DNA of 64,000 nt from assembly GCF_001636055.1 (NCBI RefSeq), contig NZ_CP011789.1, forward strand, positions 3,038,001-3,102,000, given 5' to 3'. Both the position numbers and the translations under genes were made by a program. Shown piece after piece: positions 26,797-34,503 of the stretch. Source of the DNA: Pseudomonas putida. GTDB taxonomy: Bacteria > Pseudomonadota > Gammaproteobacteria > Pseudomonadales > Pseudomonadaceae. Below the pieces are notes generated by a model that made no database searches, was not told the DNA's origin, and worked only from the letters and a program-made list of their open reading frames with translations. Every line of letters starts with the position of its first letter. The first letter of the stretch is position 1.

Positions 26797-27708
26797 GTGA
26801 ATAATCTGCCGAACCTCGACGACCTCGATATCTTCCTGCACGTGGCCCGTCGTGCCAGCTTTGCTGCAGTGGCGGACGAGCGCGGCATGTCGCCGGCGTT
26901 CGTCAGCAAGCGTATCCGGCTGCTCGAAGAAAGCCTGGGCGTACGCCTGCTGCATCGCACCACGCGACGGGTGACGGTGAGCGAGGAGGGCGAACGGGTC
27001 TATCAGTGGGCACAACAGATCTTCAATGCGCTCCAGGGCATGGACGACGATCTCAACGCCGGCCAGCGCGAGCCTGCCGGGCAACTGCGCATCGCCAGCA
27101 GCCTGGGGCTGGGGCGACGTTTCGTGGCACCAGCACTGTCGGAGCTAGCGGCGCGCTATCCGCGCCTGGACATCCGTCTGGACGTGCACGATCGGCTGGT
27201 GGACCTGATCGCCGAAGGTGTCGACCTGGACATTCGCGTGGGCAACGTCATCGCACCGCACCTGATTGCCAAGCCTCTGGCGCGCAATCGCCGGGTGCTC
27301 TGCGCGGCGCCGGCCTACCTGGCCCGGCACGGTACACCGCGCACCTTGGCGGAGCTGGCCAGCCACGACTGCCTGGTGATCAAGGAACGCGATCATCCGT
27401 TCGGTCTGTGGCACCTGGAGGGGCCCAGTGGCGAAGAAAGCGTGCGGGTGACCGGGCCGCTGTCGAGCAACCATGGCGAGGTGGCGCACCAGTGGTGCCT
27501 GGATGGGCGCGGAATCCTGCTGCGCTCGTGGTGGGATGTGCACGACAACCTGATCGATGGCCGGTTGGTACAGGTACTGGAGGATTACCAGCAGGCGGCG
27601 GACATCTGGGCGGTGTACACCGCGCCCCTGGCCGGATCGGCCAAGGTGCGGGTCGCGGTGGAGTTCTTCCGGCAGTATTTTGCCGAGCGGTATCGATTGC
27701 CGGGGTAA
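26797..27708 (+). CDS. dmlR: LysR-family regulator DmlR (YeaT)
   Basis: A 303-residue LysR-type regulator. The N-terminal winged helix (DIFLHVARRASFAAVADERG, then FVSKRIRLLEESLGVRLLHR) is followed by a periplasmic-binding-protein-like effector domain. Similarity to E. coli DmlR, the activator of dmlA in response to D-malate, extends to the C-terminal CLDGRGILLRSWWDV. It is transcribed divergently from dmlA across 96 bp, the usual LysR arrangement for activator and target. The start is GTG. Confidence 0.9.
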   Translation: MNNLPNLDDLDIFLHVARRASFAAVADERGMSPAFVSKRIRLLEESLGVRLLHRTTRRVTVSEEGERVYQWAQQIFNALQGMDDDLNAGQREPAGQLRIASSLGLGRRFVAPALSELAARYPRLDIRLDVHDRLVDLIAEGVDLDIRVGNVIAPHLIAKPLARNRRVLCAAPAYLARHGTPRTLAELASHDCLVIKERDHPFGLWHLEGPSGEESVRVTGPLSSNHGEVAHQWCLDGRGILLRSWWDVHDNLIDGRLVQVLEDYQQAADIWAVYTAPLAGSAKVRVAVEFFRQYFAERYRLPG

Positions 27709-28020
27709 CTTCAGTCTTTGCCCTCGACGGCAATCGGCCCTGCAGGAGTGGCCTCATGTCGCGAAAGGGCTGCGCAGAAGCGCCCGATACTCTGTGTATC
27801 TGCACAGATCCTGGACCCGCTACGCGGCACCTTTCCGGACACAAGCAGCGATTAGGCGCTCCGACTTGCCGCGAGACGACCGCTGCAAAACCGCTCAACC
27901 CTTGCGCAAACAGCTGACTGTTGCGCAACCCTGGGCCGCAACTGTGCTGGTCGCTGTCGACGGAATACCCTTATGCTGTAACGAAATATGTCTAGTAAAG
28001 CCTGAGAGAAGGAACACCGA
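27709..28020. other. intergenic region between dmlR and eamA
   Basis: No convincing gene. A degenerate repeat-like stretch (about 27740-27790, with the words gcaggagtggcc and gcgaaagggctgcgcagaagc) resembles decayed REP or attenuator sequence. The last 60 bases, with TTATGCTGTAACG and AAGGAAC, are a plausible promoter and ribosome binding site for eamA. Confidence 0.5.
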
Positions 28021-28908
28021 ATGCCAGTCAAGGACCTGCTGATCGCTCTGGTGGTGATCATTGCCTGGGGCGTCAACTTCGTGGTCATCAAGGTCGGGCT
28101 CGACGGCCTTCCGCCCATGCTGCTCGGTGCCTTGCGTTTCATGCTGGTGGCGTTTCCGGCAATCCTCTTCATCAAGCGTCCGAACCTGCCCTGGCGTTGG
28201 CTGATTGCCTATGGCGCGACCATCTCGCTGGGGCAGTTCGCCTTCCTGTTCCAGGCCATGTACAGCGGCATGCCCCCGGGTCTGGCTTCGCTGGTGCTGC
28301 AGTCGCAGGCGTTCTTCACCCTGGGTTTCGCGGCGCTGTTTCTGGGTGAGCGCTTGCGCCCGGCCAGCGTGCTCGGGTTGCTGGTGGCGGCCGGCGGCCT
28401 TGCGGTGATCGGCAGCGAAGACAGCAGCCATGTGCCATTTGTGGCGCTGCTGTTGACCCTGTGCGCCGGTGCCATGTGGGGCATGGGCAATATCATCACC
28501 CGTCGCTTTGGCTCGGTGGATCTGGTGGCCTTGGTGATCTGGGGCGGGTTGATTCCGCCGCTGCCGTTCCTGGCGCTGTCGTGGTGGTTGGAGGGGCCGG
28601 AGCGCATCGGCCATGCGCTGGCCAACATCGGCATGAGTTCGGTGCTGGCGCTGCTCTACCTGGCGTTGGTCGCCACCATGCTCGGCTACAGCCTGTGGAG
28701 CACATTGCTCTCGCGTCACCCGGCCGGCAAGGTCGCGCCATTTTCGCTGCTGGTGCCGGTGATCGGCCTGAGCTCCTCGGCCTGGCTGCTCGACGAGCGC
28801 CTCAGCGCCGCGCAGGGTTGGGGGGCGCTGCTGGTGATGCTGGGGCTGCTGATCAATGTCTTCGGGCCTCGCCTGAGCCAGCGCCTGCGAGCTGCCAGCG
28901 CGCACTAG
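28021..28908 (+). CDS. eamA: EamA family exporter (O-acetylserine/cysteine exporter-like)
   Basis: A 295-residue inner-membrane protein of the drug/metabolite transporter superfamily with ten hydrophobic helices in two repeated EamA domains. The first opens with IAWGVNFVVIKVGL, the second with CAGAMWGMGNIITRR. The whole resembles E. coli EamA (YdeD), which exports O-acetylserine and cysteine. The C-terminal half ends with FSLLVPVIGLSSSAWLLDER, typical of the family. Substrate assignment rests on that similarity. It stands alone, with AAGGAAC upstream of its ATG. Confidence 0.85.
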   Translation: MPVKDLLIALVVIIAWGVNFVVIKVGLDGLPPMLLGALRFMLVAFPAILFIKRPNLPWRWLIAYGATISLGQFAFLFQAMYSGMPPGLASLVLQSQAFFTLGFAALFLGERLRPASVLGLLVAAGGLAVIGSEDSSHVPFVALLLTLCAGAMWGMGNIITRRFGSVDLVALVIWGGLIPPLPFLALSWWLEGPERIGHALANIGMSSVLALLYLALVATMLGYSLWSTLLSRHPAGKVAPFSLLVPVIGLSSSAWLLDERLSAAQGWGALLVMLGLLINVFGPRLSQRLRAASAH

Positions 28909-28969
28909 CGCTGTTCAGCGCAAGGCTCTGTTAGGATCTGGGGTTTCCCAGAACCACGGAGCCGCGCCC

Positions 28970-29290
28970 ATGATCATTTCCACTACCAGCCAGCTCGAAG
29001 GTCGCCCGATCGCCGAGTACCTCGGCGTGGTCAGCGCCGAATCGGTGCAGGGCGTCAATTTCGTGCGCGATTTCTTCGCACGCTGGCGCGACTTCTTCGG
29101 CGGTCGCTCGCAAACCCTGGAAAGCGCATTGCGCCAGGCGCGCGAGCAGGCCACCGAGGAACTGCTGGAGCGGGCACGTCGCTTGCAGGCCGATGCAGTG
29201 GTTGGGGTGGACTTCGAAATCAGCATGCCGTCCGTGCAGGGCGGAATGGTCGTGGTGTTCGCCACCGGCACGGCTGTGCGCCTCAGATAG
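28970..29290 (+). CDS. ybjQ: YbjQ family protein (DUF74/heavy-metal-binding domain)
   Basis: A 106-residue homo-oligomer-forming protein of the YbjQ family. It shows the hallmark start MIISTTSQLEGRPIAEYLGVVSAESV, the central GVNFVRDFF....RDFFGGRS with a following helix rich in Arg and Glu, and the end GVDFEISMPSVQGGMVVVFATGTAV. The function of the family is unknown; a putative metal-binding role comes only from the domain name. The ATG lies 61 bp after eamA and is preceded by ACGGAG. Confidence 0.9.
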   Translation: MIISTTSQLEGRPIAEYLGVVSAESVQGVNFVRDFFARWRDFFGGRSQTLESALRQAREQATEELLERARRLQADAVVGVDFEISMPSVQGGMVVVFATGTAVRLR

Positions 29291-29430
29291 CGGCCAGGTG
29301 CCATTGGTCGGGCAAAGGACTTTCGTCCGAGTGGTCTGCAAATGACCGACTAGTCTCATTTCTACGGGCCGTGTTTCTCTGGGCAAGCAGGTTGCTTGCC
29401 GACGCGGACGCCTTTGGAGGGAGACAGGGC

Positions 29431-29625
29431 ATGAGCGAGTCCTATATCGAAGACCTGAACGACGCATTCCCGATCAATAACCAGGTGCGTTGCGGCCAGA
29501 CGGCCTTTCACCTGGGTTTTGCCAACATGACCCTCGACGAATCCGAGCAGCTTCAGCCGGCCCATTTGCAGCGCAGCAAGAAAGGGCGTTTCACGCCACG
29601 GGTGCCAGCCAAGAAGTCATCCTGA
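29431..29625 (+). CDS. small hypothetical protein (64 aa)
   Basis: A short, acidic-then-basic protein beginning MSESYIEDLNDAFPIN and ending in a Lys/Arg-rich tail (SKKGRFTPRVPAKKSS). The ATG at 29431 follows GGAGGGAGACAGGGC, a strong purine-rich ribosome binding site. There is one cysteine and no membrane segment. I do not recognise the family. The ribosome binding site and protein-like composition support it being real. Confidence 0.6.
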   Translation: MSESYIEDLNDAFPINNQVRCGQTAFHLGFANMTLDESEQLQPAHLQRSKKGRFTPRVPAKKSS

Positions 29626-29665
29626 TGCCTCATTGATCCCATTGCGGGAGACCGCGCCAGGCATG

Positions 29666-29692
29666 AAAAAGCCCGGCCTTGCGGGCCGGGCT
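29666..29692 (-). terminator. rho-independent terminator of the 29711-30046 gene
   Basis: On the minus strand a stem AGCCCGGCC/GGCCGGGCT with a GCAA-type loop is followed by five T residues. It lies 19 bp downstream of the minus-strand stop codon and could also stop the plus-strand gene ending at 29625. Confidence 0.85.
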
Positions 29693-29710
29693 CAAGTAGC
29701 GGTGTACAAC

Positions 29711-30046
29711 TCAGTTGAGTGGGTCGATCACCTTGACGGCCTGCTGCTCACGGGCAGCGGGCCATTCTTGTTGCAGGGTCATGAGCACGCGTTCGACGAA
29801 CTGAGTGTCAGCGGCGGCCTTCTTGCCGACGTAGCCCTGGCCACGGCGGTAGACCTTGAAACGGGCGCACATGCTGTCGGGCATATGCAGGTCGGATTCG
29901 TCTTCGACGGTGTTGGCCGGCAGGCGGTCGAGGCGGACCTCGCCGGTCTGGCTGACCCACAGCAGGTGGTCGTCGAGGCTGTCCTTGCGCGCGGCGAACA
30001 GCTGGGCCAATTGGTCGATCGTAGGATTGTTGTTCAAGTTCATCAT
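29711..30046 (-). CDS. conserved hypothetical protein (111 aa)
   Basis: A soluble, mixed-charge protein beginning MMNLNNNPTIDQLAQLFAARK. It contains DDHLLWVSQTGEVRLDRLP, a short beta-strand pair, and later CARFKVYRRGQGYVGKKAA with a basic patch, and ends VKVIDPLN. No signal peptide or known motif is evident. The start could be either of two adjacent ATGs (30046 or 30043). The clear terminator and lone promoter indicate a monocistronic gene. Function unknown. Confidence 0.7.
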   Translation of the reverse strand: MMNLNNNPTIDQLAQLFAARKDSLDDHLLWVSQTGEVRLDRLPANTVEDESDLHMPDSMCARFKVYRRGQGYVGKKAAADTQFVERVLMTLQQEWPAAREQQAVKVIDPLN

Positions 30047-30061
30047 AAAGCCCCCATTACC

Positions 30062-30744
30062 CATTCGTTGGTGATTTTCACAGTTGGCGCCACAGCGGTG
30101 TAGCGCTCTACCAAGGCTGCTACAGCAGCATCGCAACAGGGGCTTTCTCACGCTGCCTTTTGGACAGTTTCCCTCTCCACGAACGGCCTGCGTTACCGCG
30201 CAGGCCGTCTGGAATACCCTTGCCACCGCTCCCGATCAGGGAGACGGCCTCATCATGCACAAGGCTGGGGAAGGGCGTCAATGGTTTTGTAGTGAAAATT
30301 TTTGCTCACTACATCTTGTCGGACAATCCTGCTTTTTCAGGGGAATAGCGTGTACTTGAGGTCATCCGTTTCAAGGAGTTCGCACGCGATTGTGTGAGGG
30401 CTGGTAGGTGCCTGCCGAAAGATTTTCAGCGCCTACGAGATCGAGCGCCGCCCGCGCGGCGCTTCGCGGGCAAGTCGGAGCGCCGAACCGCCGCCCCTAC
30501 ATTTGTTTCGGACCAGTTATGCCTGTGCCACAGGCGCGCGACCGCCTGGTGTGTACGACTCGATATCGCGCGGTGCGCCAAAGGGGGCGAGCGAAAATGC
30601 CACAGGATTCATTGGCCCGAAACAAACTGTGGGAGCGGGCTTGCCCGCGAAGCGCCGCGCGGGCGGCGCTCGATCTCGTAGGCGCTGAAAATCTTTCGGC
30701 GAACCCTCCCAGCCTCTACGCAACCACCTCGAAAGACATGCCAC
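30062..30744. other. gene-free region holding a large inverted repeat
   Basis: About 680 bp without a credible gene. The part nearest 30046 should hold the promoter of the 111-aa protein gene. The segment 30250-30360 is AT-richer than its surroundings. The segment 30414-30700 is a long inverted-repeat structure with embedded REP sequence, described separately. Confidence 0.7.
30414..30700. repeat. perfect 61-bp inverted repeat with REP cores (BIME-like)
   Basis: The 61 bases at 30414-30474 are the exact reverse complement of 30640-30700. Each arm contains gcgcctacgagatcgagcgc and ends in a REP-like gcgggcaag. The 165-bp interior holds a second, imperfect pair (tttgtttcgg near 30510 and ccgaaacaaa near 30618). 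A related sequence, gcctgtgagatcgagcgccg, occurs at 40715, so the arm belongs to a dispersed family. Confidence 0.85.
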
Positions 30745-31884
30745 TCAAGGCGCCACGGCAGACAGGATCGCGTGGGCCGCACGAACCCGTTCATCGTTAG
30801 GGTAATTGCGATTGGCGAGCAGCGCGATCGCGATTCCCTTGGCAGGCACAAAGGCGACGTAGGCGCCGAACCCGGTGGTGGCGCCGGTCTTGTTGTACCA
30901 GTACGCCGGACCGGCCGGTTGCGCGGGGTGCAAGCGCTTGGTGGCCTGTGCCTCACGGATCATCTGCACACCATTGCCCTTGACCAGAGTGTCGAGTGCG
31001 ACCGGATAGGGGTAGCGCTCCCAGCCCAGGCCCTGGGTCATGTCGCCCACCTGGAAGTAGCCGCCGTGGGTGATGGCGATCGCCTTGGCCATATCCGCCG
31101 ACAATCCCTGCGGGTCGAGCTGCGCGCGCAGGTAGGCGAGCATGTCGGTGGCGCTGGTCTTGATGCCGTAGGCTTCGTCGGCGAAGGGCCCCGGGCTGAC
31201 GCGAATCGGGCGCTCATTGGCGTCGTAGCCCTGGGCGTAGTGGCTGCGCTCTGCTGCCGGGACCTGCAGGTAGGTGTGCTTCAGGCCCAGGCTTGGGAGC
31301 AGGTCCTGGCGCATCAGTTCGGCGAACGGGCGTTTCTGCGCCTGCGCCGCGAGGTTACCGAACAGTCCCAGGCTCGGATTGGAATAGCAACGGCGGGTGC
31401 CGCGCTCGGTTTTCTGTTGCCACTGCTGGAGGAACACCAGCGCCTGCGCGTCGTTGCTCACTTGGTCGGGAAACTGCAAGGGCAGGCAGTCAGCACTGTA
31501 GGCGCCCAGTTCCAGGACGCTCGCCGAGCCCAGGGCGGACTTTTCCAGTGCCGGTTGGTAGCGGCTGGCCGGGGCATCGAGGTCGAGCTTGCCTTGGGCG
31601 CTGGCCAGCGCGACGAGGGTCGCGGTGTAGGTCTTGCTCACCGAGCCGACTTCGAACAGCGTGTCGCGGGTCACGGGGCGATTGTCGGCCTTGTCGGCCA
31701 CGCCGTAGCTGAAGTAGTGCGCCTGGCCATTGGCGTAGACCGCCACGGCCATGCCGGGAATGCGTTGTGCCTGCATCAGTGGCTGGACGATGGCGTCGAC
31801 CTGGCGTTGCAGGTCGTCGGCCAGCGCCGGGGTTGCGGTCATCGCCAGGGCCAGGGTGAGCAGGGCGGGGCGGAGGTTGTACAT
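30745..31884 (-). CDS. ampC: class C beta-lactamase (AmpC)
   Basis: A 379-residue periplasmic serine beta-lactamase with a signal peptide ending near TPALA-DD (about residue 22). The active-site motifs are all present: Ser81-Val-Ser-Lys84, Tyr167-Ser-Asn169 and Lys331-Thr-Gly. Two cysteines stand out, Cys133 in AYSADCLPLQFPD, where most AmpC enzymes have glycine, and Cys166 directly before the catalytic Tyr. The start at 31884 gives a normal signal peptide. No ampR gene is adjacent, so inducibility by the usual divergent regulator is not indicated here. DD-peptidase-like relatives are a less likely alternative. Confidence 0.88.
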   Translation of the reverse strand: MYNLRPALLTLALAMTATPALADDLQRQVDAIVQPLMQAQRIPGMAVAVYANGQAHYFSYGVADKADNRPVTRDTLFEVGSVSKTYTATLVALASAQGKLDLDAPASRYQPALEKSALGSASVLELGAYSADCLPLQFPDQVSNDAQALVFLQQWQQKTERGTRRCYSNPSLGLFGNLAAQAQKRPFAELMRQDLLPSLGLKHTYLQVPAAERSHYAQGYDANERPIRVSPGPFADEAYGIKTSATDMLAYLRAQLDPQGLSADMAKAIAITHGGYFQVGDMTQGLGWERYPYPVALDTLVKGNGVQMIREAQATKRLHPAQPAGPAYWYNKTGATTGFGAYVAFVPAKGIAIALLANRNYPNDERVRAAHAILSAVAP

Positions 31885-32011
31885 CGGTAGGTTTCCTTGC
31901 CTGGAAGAGGGCCAATGTCCGTTCAGCGACACTGGCGGGGGTTCCGGCGTTAGCGCCGAGAGAGCGCAGACCTTATCGTCAGGCCTTGCACCATGACAAG
32001 ACGGACACTTC

Positions 32012-33004
32012 ATGAAGTACCTGCGCATGCTTTTCGATAAATTCACCCTGACCCTGCTCTCGGTGGTCCTGCTGGCGACCTTGCTGCCCTGCTCGGGTGA
32101 CGGCGCGGTGGCCTTCGGCTGGCTGACCAACCTGGCGATTGCCCTGTTGTTCTTCCTGCACGGGGCCAAGCTGTCACGCGAGGCGATCATCGCCGGTGCC
32201 GGCCACTGGCGCCTGCACATCCTGGTGTTCTCCTGCACCTTCGTACTCTTTCCATTGCTGGGCCTGGCGTTCAAGCCACTGTTCGTGCCGCTGGTGGGCA
32301 ACGAGCTGTACCTGGGCCTGCTCTACCTGTGCGCCTTGCCTGCGACCGTGCAGTCGGCCATCGCCTTCACCTCGCTGGCACGCGGCAACGTCCCGGCAGC
32401 GATCTGCAGTGCGGCGGCCTCCAGCCTGCTGGGCATCTTCCTCACGCCACTGCTGGTGATGCTGTTGCTGGGTGCTGACGGCGATACCGGTTCGGGGCTC
32501 GATGCGGTACTGAAGATCACCCTGCAACTGCTGGTGCCCTTCGTGGCGGGACAGATCGCCCGTCGCTGGATCGGCGCCTGGGTCAAGAAGAACGCACGCT
32601 GGCTGAAGATCGTCGACCAGGGTTCGATCCTGCTGGTGGTCTATACCGCGTTCAGTGAAGCGGTCGTGACGGGATTGTGGAATACCGTCTCGCCGCAGCA
32701 CTTGCTGGGTCTGTTCGTCGCCTGCGGCGTGTTGCTGGCGGTGGTGCTGCTCGGTACCCGCTTGCTGGGGCGCGTGCTGGGCTTCAGCGTCGAAGACCGC
32801 ATCACCATCCTGTTTGCCGGCTCGAAGAAGAGCCTGGCCACCGGGGTGCCGATGGCTCAGGTATTGTTCGTGGGGAGCGGGATCGGCGCGATGATCCTGC
32901 CGCTGATGCTGTTCCACCAGATCCAGCTGATGGTGTGTGCGGTGCTGGCGCAGCGCTACGCAGCGCGGGAAGTGGTGGGCGAGGAAGCTTCGGCGGCGTC
33001 CTGA
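32012..33004 (+). CDS. bile acid:sodium symporter-type carrier (YfeH-like)
   Basis: A 330-residue inner-membrane protein with nine or ten hydrophobic helices, of the SBF-like family typified by E. coli YfeH. Characteristic segments are LTNLAIALLFFLHGAKLSREAI, CALPATVQSAIAFTSLARGNVP (crossover region with polar residues in the pore), and FAGSKKSLATGVPMAQVLF. Relatives include bile-acid importers and arsenite-type carriers; the bacterial substrate is unknown. It is divergent from ampC and followed by a hairpin. Confidence 0.87.
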   Translation: MKYLRMLFDKFTLTLLSVVLLATLLPCSGDGAVAFGWLTNLAIALLFFLHGAKLSREAIIAGAGHWRLHILVFSCTFVLFPLLGLAFKPLFVPLVGNELYLGLLYLCALPATVQSAIAFTSLARGNVPAAICSAAASSLLGIFLTPLLVMLLLGADGDTGSGLDAVLKITLQLLVPFVAGQIARRWIGAWVKKNARWLKIVDQGSILLVVYTAFSEAVVTGLWNTVSPQHLLGLFVACGVLLAVVLLGTRLLGRVLGFSVEDRITILFAGSKKSLATGVPMAQVLFVGSGIGAMILPLMLFHQIQLMVCAVLAQRYAAREVVGEEASAAS

Positions 33005-33014
33005 CGCAGAGGGT

Positions 33015-33051
33015 GGTGTGAGCGGGACGCGAAGCGCGTACCGTTCACACC
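33015..33051. terminator. bidirectional hairpin between SBF carrier and tetR
   Basis: Near-perfect 17-bp stem (GGTGTGAGCGGGACGCG with its complement) around an AAG loop, with two mismatches. It overlaps the 3' end of the convergent tetR gene. Confidence 0.65.
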
Positions 33052-33629
33052 AACGCTCGCTCTATCCCGCCCGCCACCAGGCTCTCCATCAGCCCGACGC
33101 CTTGCAGCTCGGGCACGCCACGCGCTTGCAGCACGCCCGGCAGCTGGTTCAGCAAGCTGCCCAGCACGTGCCCGGCCGCTGCCAGCACCTCGCCGCCATG
33201 GCGCGCCTTGGGCGCGACCAATTGCAACAACCCGGTTTCGTAGTCGTGGCGCAGCTCGCCCAGGCGTGCCTGCTGAGCCTCGCTCAGGCAGCAGAAATCC
33301 CGCTCTGCCAGACGAAACTGCAAGGGCCGCTCACTGTGCAACTGCCAGTGCGCGGCAATCAGGCCAGGCAATGCCGGCTTGCCTCTGGCCAGCGCGCGGC
33401 GGCCTTGGTCGAGCGTGGCCAGCAGTTCTTCGTACAGCTCCTCGATCAGGTCGAACAACAGGTCCTGCTTGCTCGGGAAATGGTGGTACAGCGAGCCCGC
33501 CGTCAGCCCGACATGCGCGGCCAGTTCGCGCATGCTGACCTGGCCGAAGCCTTTTTCGGCGAACAGCGCCATGGCCCTGTCGCGGCGTTCCTCGAAATTG
33601 GCGCAGCGCAGGGCAGCGGTGACCGGCAT
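33045..33629 (-). CDS. TetR/AcrR family regulator of the bktB-hbd operon
   Basis: A 194-residue regulator. The HTH lies at about residues 15-60 (ALFAEKGFGQVSMRELAAHVG, then LTAGSLYHHFPSKQDLL), followed by a helical ligand-binding domain. It is the last gene of a minus-strand run bktB-hbd-tetR with gaps of 13 and 12 bp, so it probably controls its own operon in response to an acyl-CoA or fatty acid. That ligand is an inference from the neighbours. Confidence 0.85.
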   Translation of the reverse strand: MPVTAALRCANFEERRDRAMALFAEKGFGQVSMRELAAHVGLTAGSLYHHFPSKQDLLFDLIEELYEELLATLDQGRRALARGKPALPGLIAAHWQLHSERPLQFRLAERDFCCLSEAQQARLGELRHDYETGLLQLVAPKARHGGEVLAAAGHVLGSLLNQLPGVLQARGVPELQGVGLMESLVAGGIERALV

Positions 33630-33641
33630 GACGCGCGCTCC

Positions 33642-34490
33642 TCAGTAGGTGAAGAAACCACGGCCGCTCTTGCGCCCGAGGTAGCCGGCGGCAACCATCT
33701 CCTTGAGCAGCGGTGAAGGGCGGTACTTGCTGTCGTTGAAGCCCTCGTGGAAGGCCTCCATGATCGCCAGCAGGGTGTCCAGGCCGATCAGGTCGGCCAG
33801 TGCCAGCGGGCCGATCGGTTGGTTGCAGCCCAGACGCATGCCCGTGTCGATATCCTCGGCGCTGGCCAGGCCCTCCTGACGCACGAAGATCGCTTCATTG
33901 ATCATCGGCACCAGGATGCGGTTGACCACGAAGCCGGGGCGGTTGCCCGCAGTGATCGGTGTCTTGCCCAACTTCTCTGTGACCAGCAGCGCCTGGGCGT
34001 AGGTCGTGTCGCTGGTCTGAAGGCCACGGATGACCTCGACCAGGGCCATCATCGGCACTGGGTTGAAGAAGTGCACACCGATGAACCGCTCAGGGTGCTC
34101 GATGCTGGCGGCCAGCTGAGTGACCGACAGCGATGAGGTATTGGTGGCGATCAGGCACTGTGCAGCGACACTGGCGGCCACCTGCTGGAGGATGCGCTGC
34201 TTGAGCGCCAGGTTTTCGGTCGCGGCCTCGATCACCAGTTGCGCGCTCGACAGCTGCGCGTAGTCGGTACTGGTGCGGATGCGCGTCCTGGCGGCTTCGG
34301 CCTTGTCCGCCTCGAGGGTACCCTTGCTGACCTGGCGTTCCAGGTTCTTGCTCAGTGTGGCGACACCGCGCTCAAGCGCTGCGTCACTGACATCGATGAG
34401 CAACACCTGGAAGCCGGCTATCGCGCACACCTGGGCGATGCCGTTGCCCATGGTACCGGCGCCGATCACGGCGATCTGCTGGATGGTCAT
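33642..34490 (-). CDS. hbd: 3-hydroxybutyryl-CoA dehydrogenase
   Basis: A 282-residue NAD-dependent enzyme oxidising (S)-3-hydroxyacyl-CoA to 3-oxoacyl-CoA, of the short stand-alone Hbd/PaaH type. The Rossmann loop is IAVIGAGTMGNGIAQVCA. The HHX signature holds the catalytic His in FIGVHFFNPVPMMALVEVI, and the C-terminal domain contains NRPGFVVNRILVPMINEA. The ATG at 34490 directly precedes the Rossmann fold; longer starts lack similarity. It lies between bktB and tetR and supplies the substrate of the thiolase. Confidence 0.92.
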   Translation of the reverse strand: MTIQQIAVIGAGTMGNGIAQVCAIAGFQVLLIDVSDAALERGVATLSKNLERQVSKGTLEADKAEAARTRIRTSTDYAQLSSAQLVIEAATENLALKQRILQQVAASVAAQCLIATNTSSLSVTQLAASIEHPERFIGVHFFNPVPMMALVEVIRGLQTSDTTYAQALLVTEKLGKTPITAGNRPGFVVNRILVPMINEAIFVRQEGLASAEDIDTGMRLGCNQPIGPLALADLIGLDTLLAIMEAFHEGFNDSKYRPSPLLKEMVAAGYLGRKSGRGFFTY

Positions 34491-34503
34491 GTCAATGCTC
34501 CCG

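Noticed and set aside
27380..27928. 182-codon minus-strand frame overlapping the dmlR end and the following gap
   Set aside because: Proline/arginine-rich translation, no ribosome binding site, overlaps dmlR; not a credible gene.
30414..30700. Insertion sequence or MITE
   Set aside because: No transposase gene and no target-site duplication could be seen at the ends; a REP/BIME-type structure explains it better.
30394..30800. Short open frames across the 61-bp inverted repeat
   Set aside because: They arise from the GC-rich repeat arms in both orientations and encode Arg/Ala-rich peptides without start signals.
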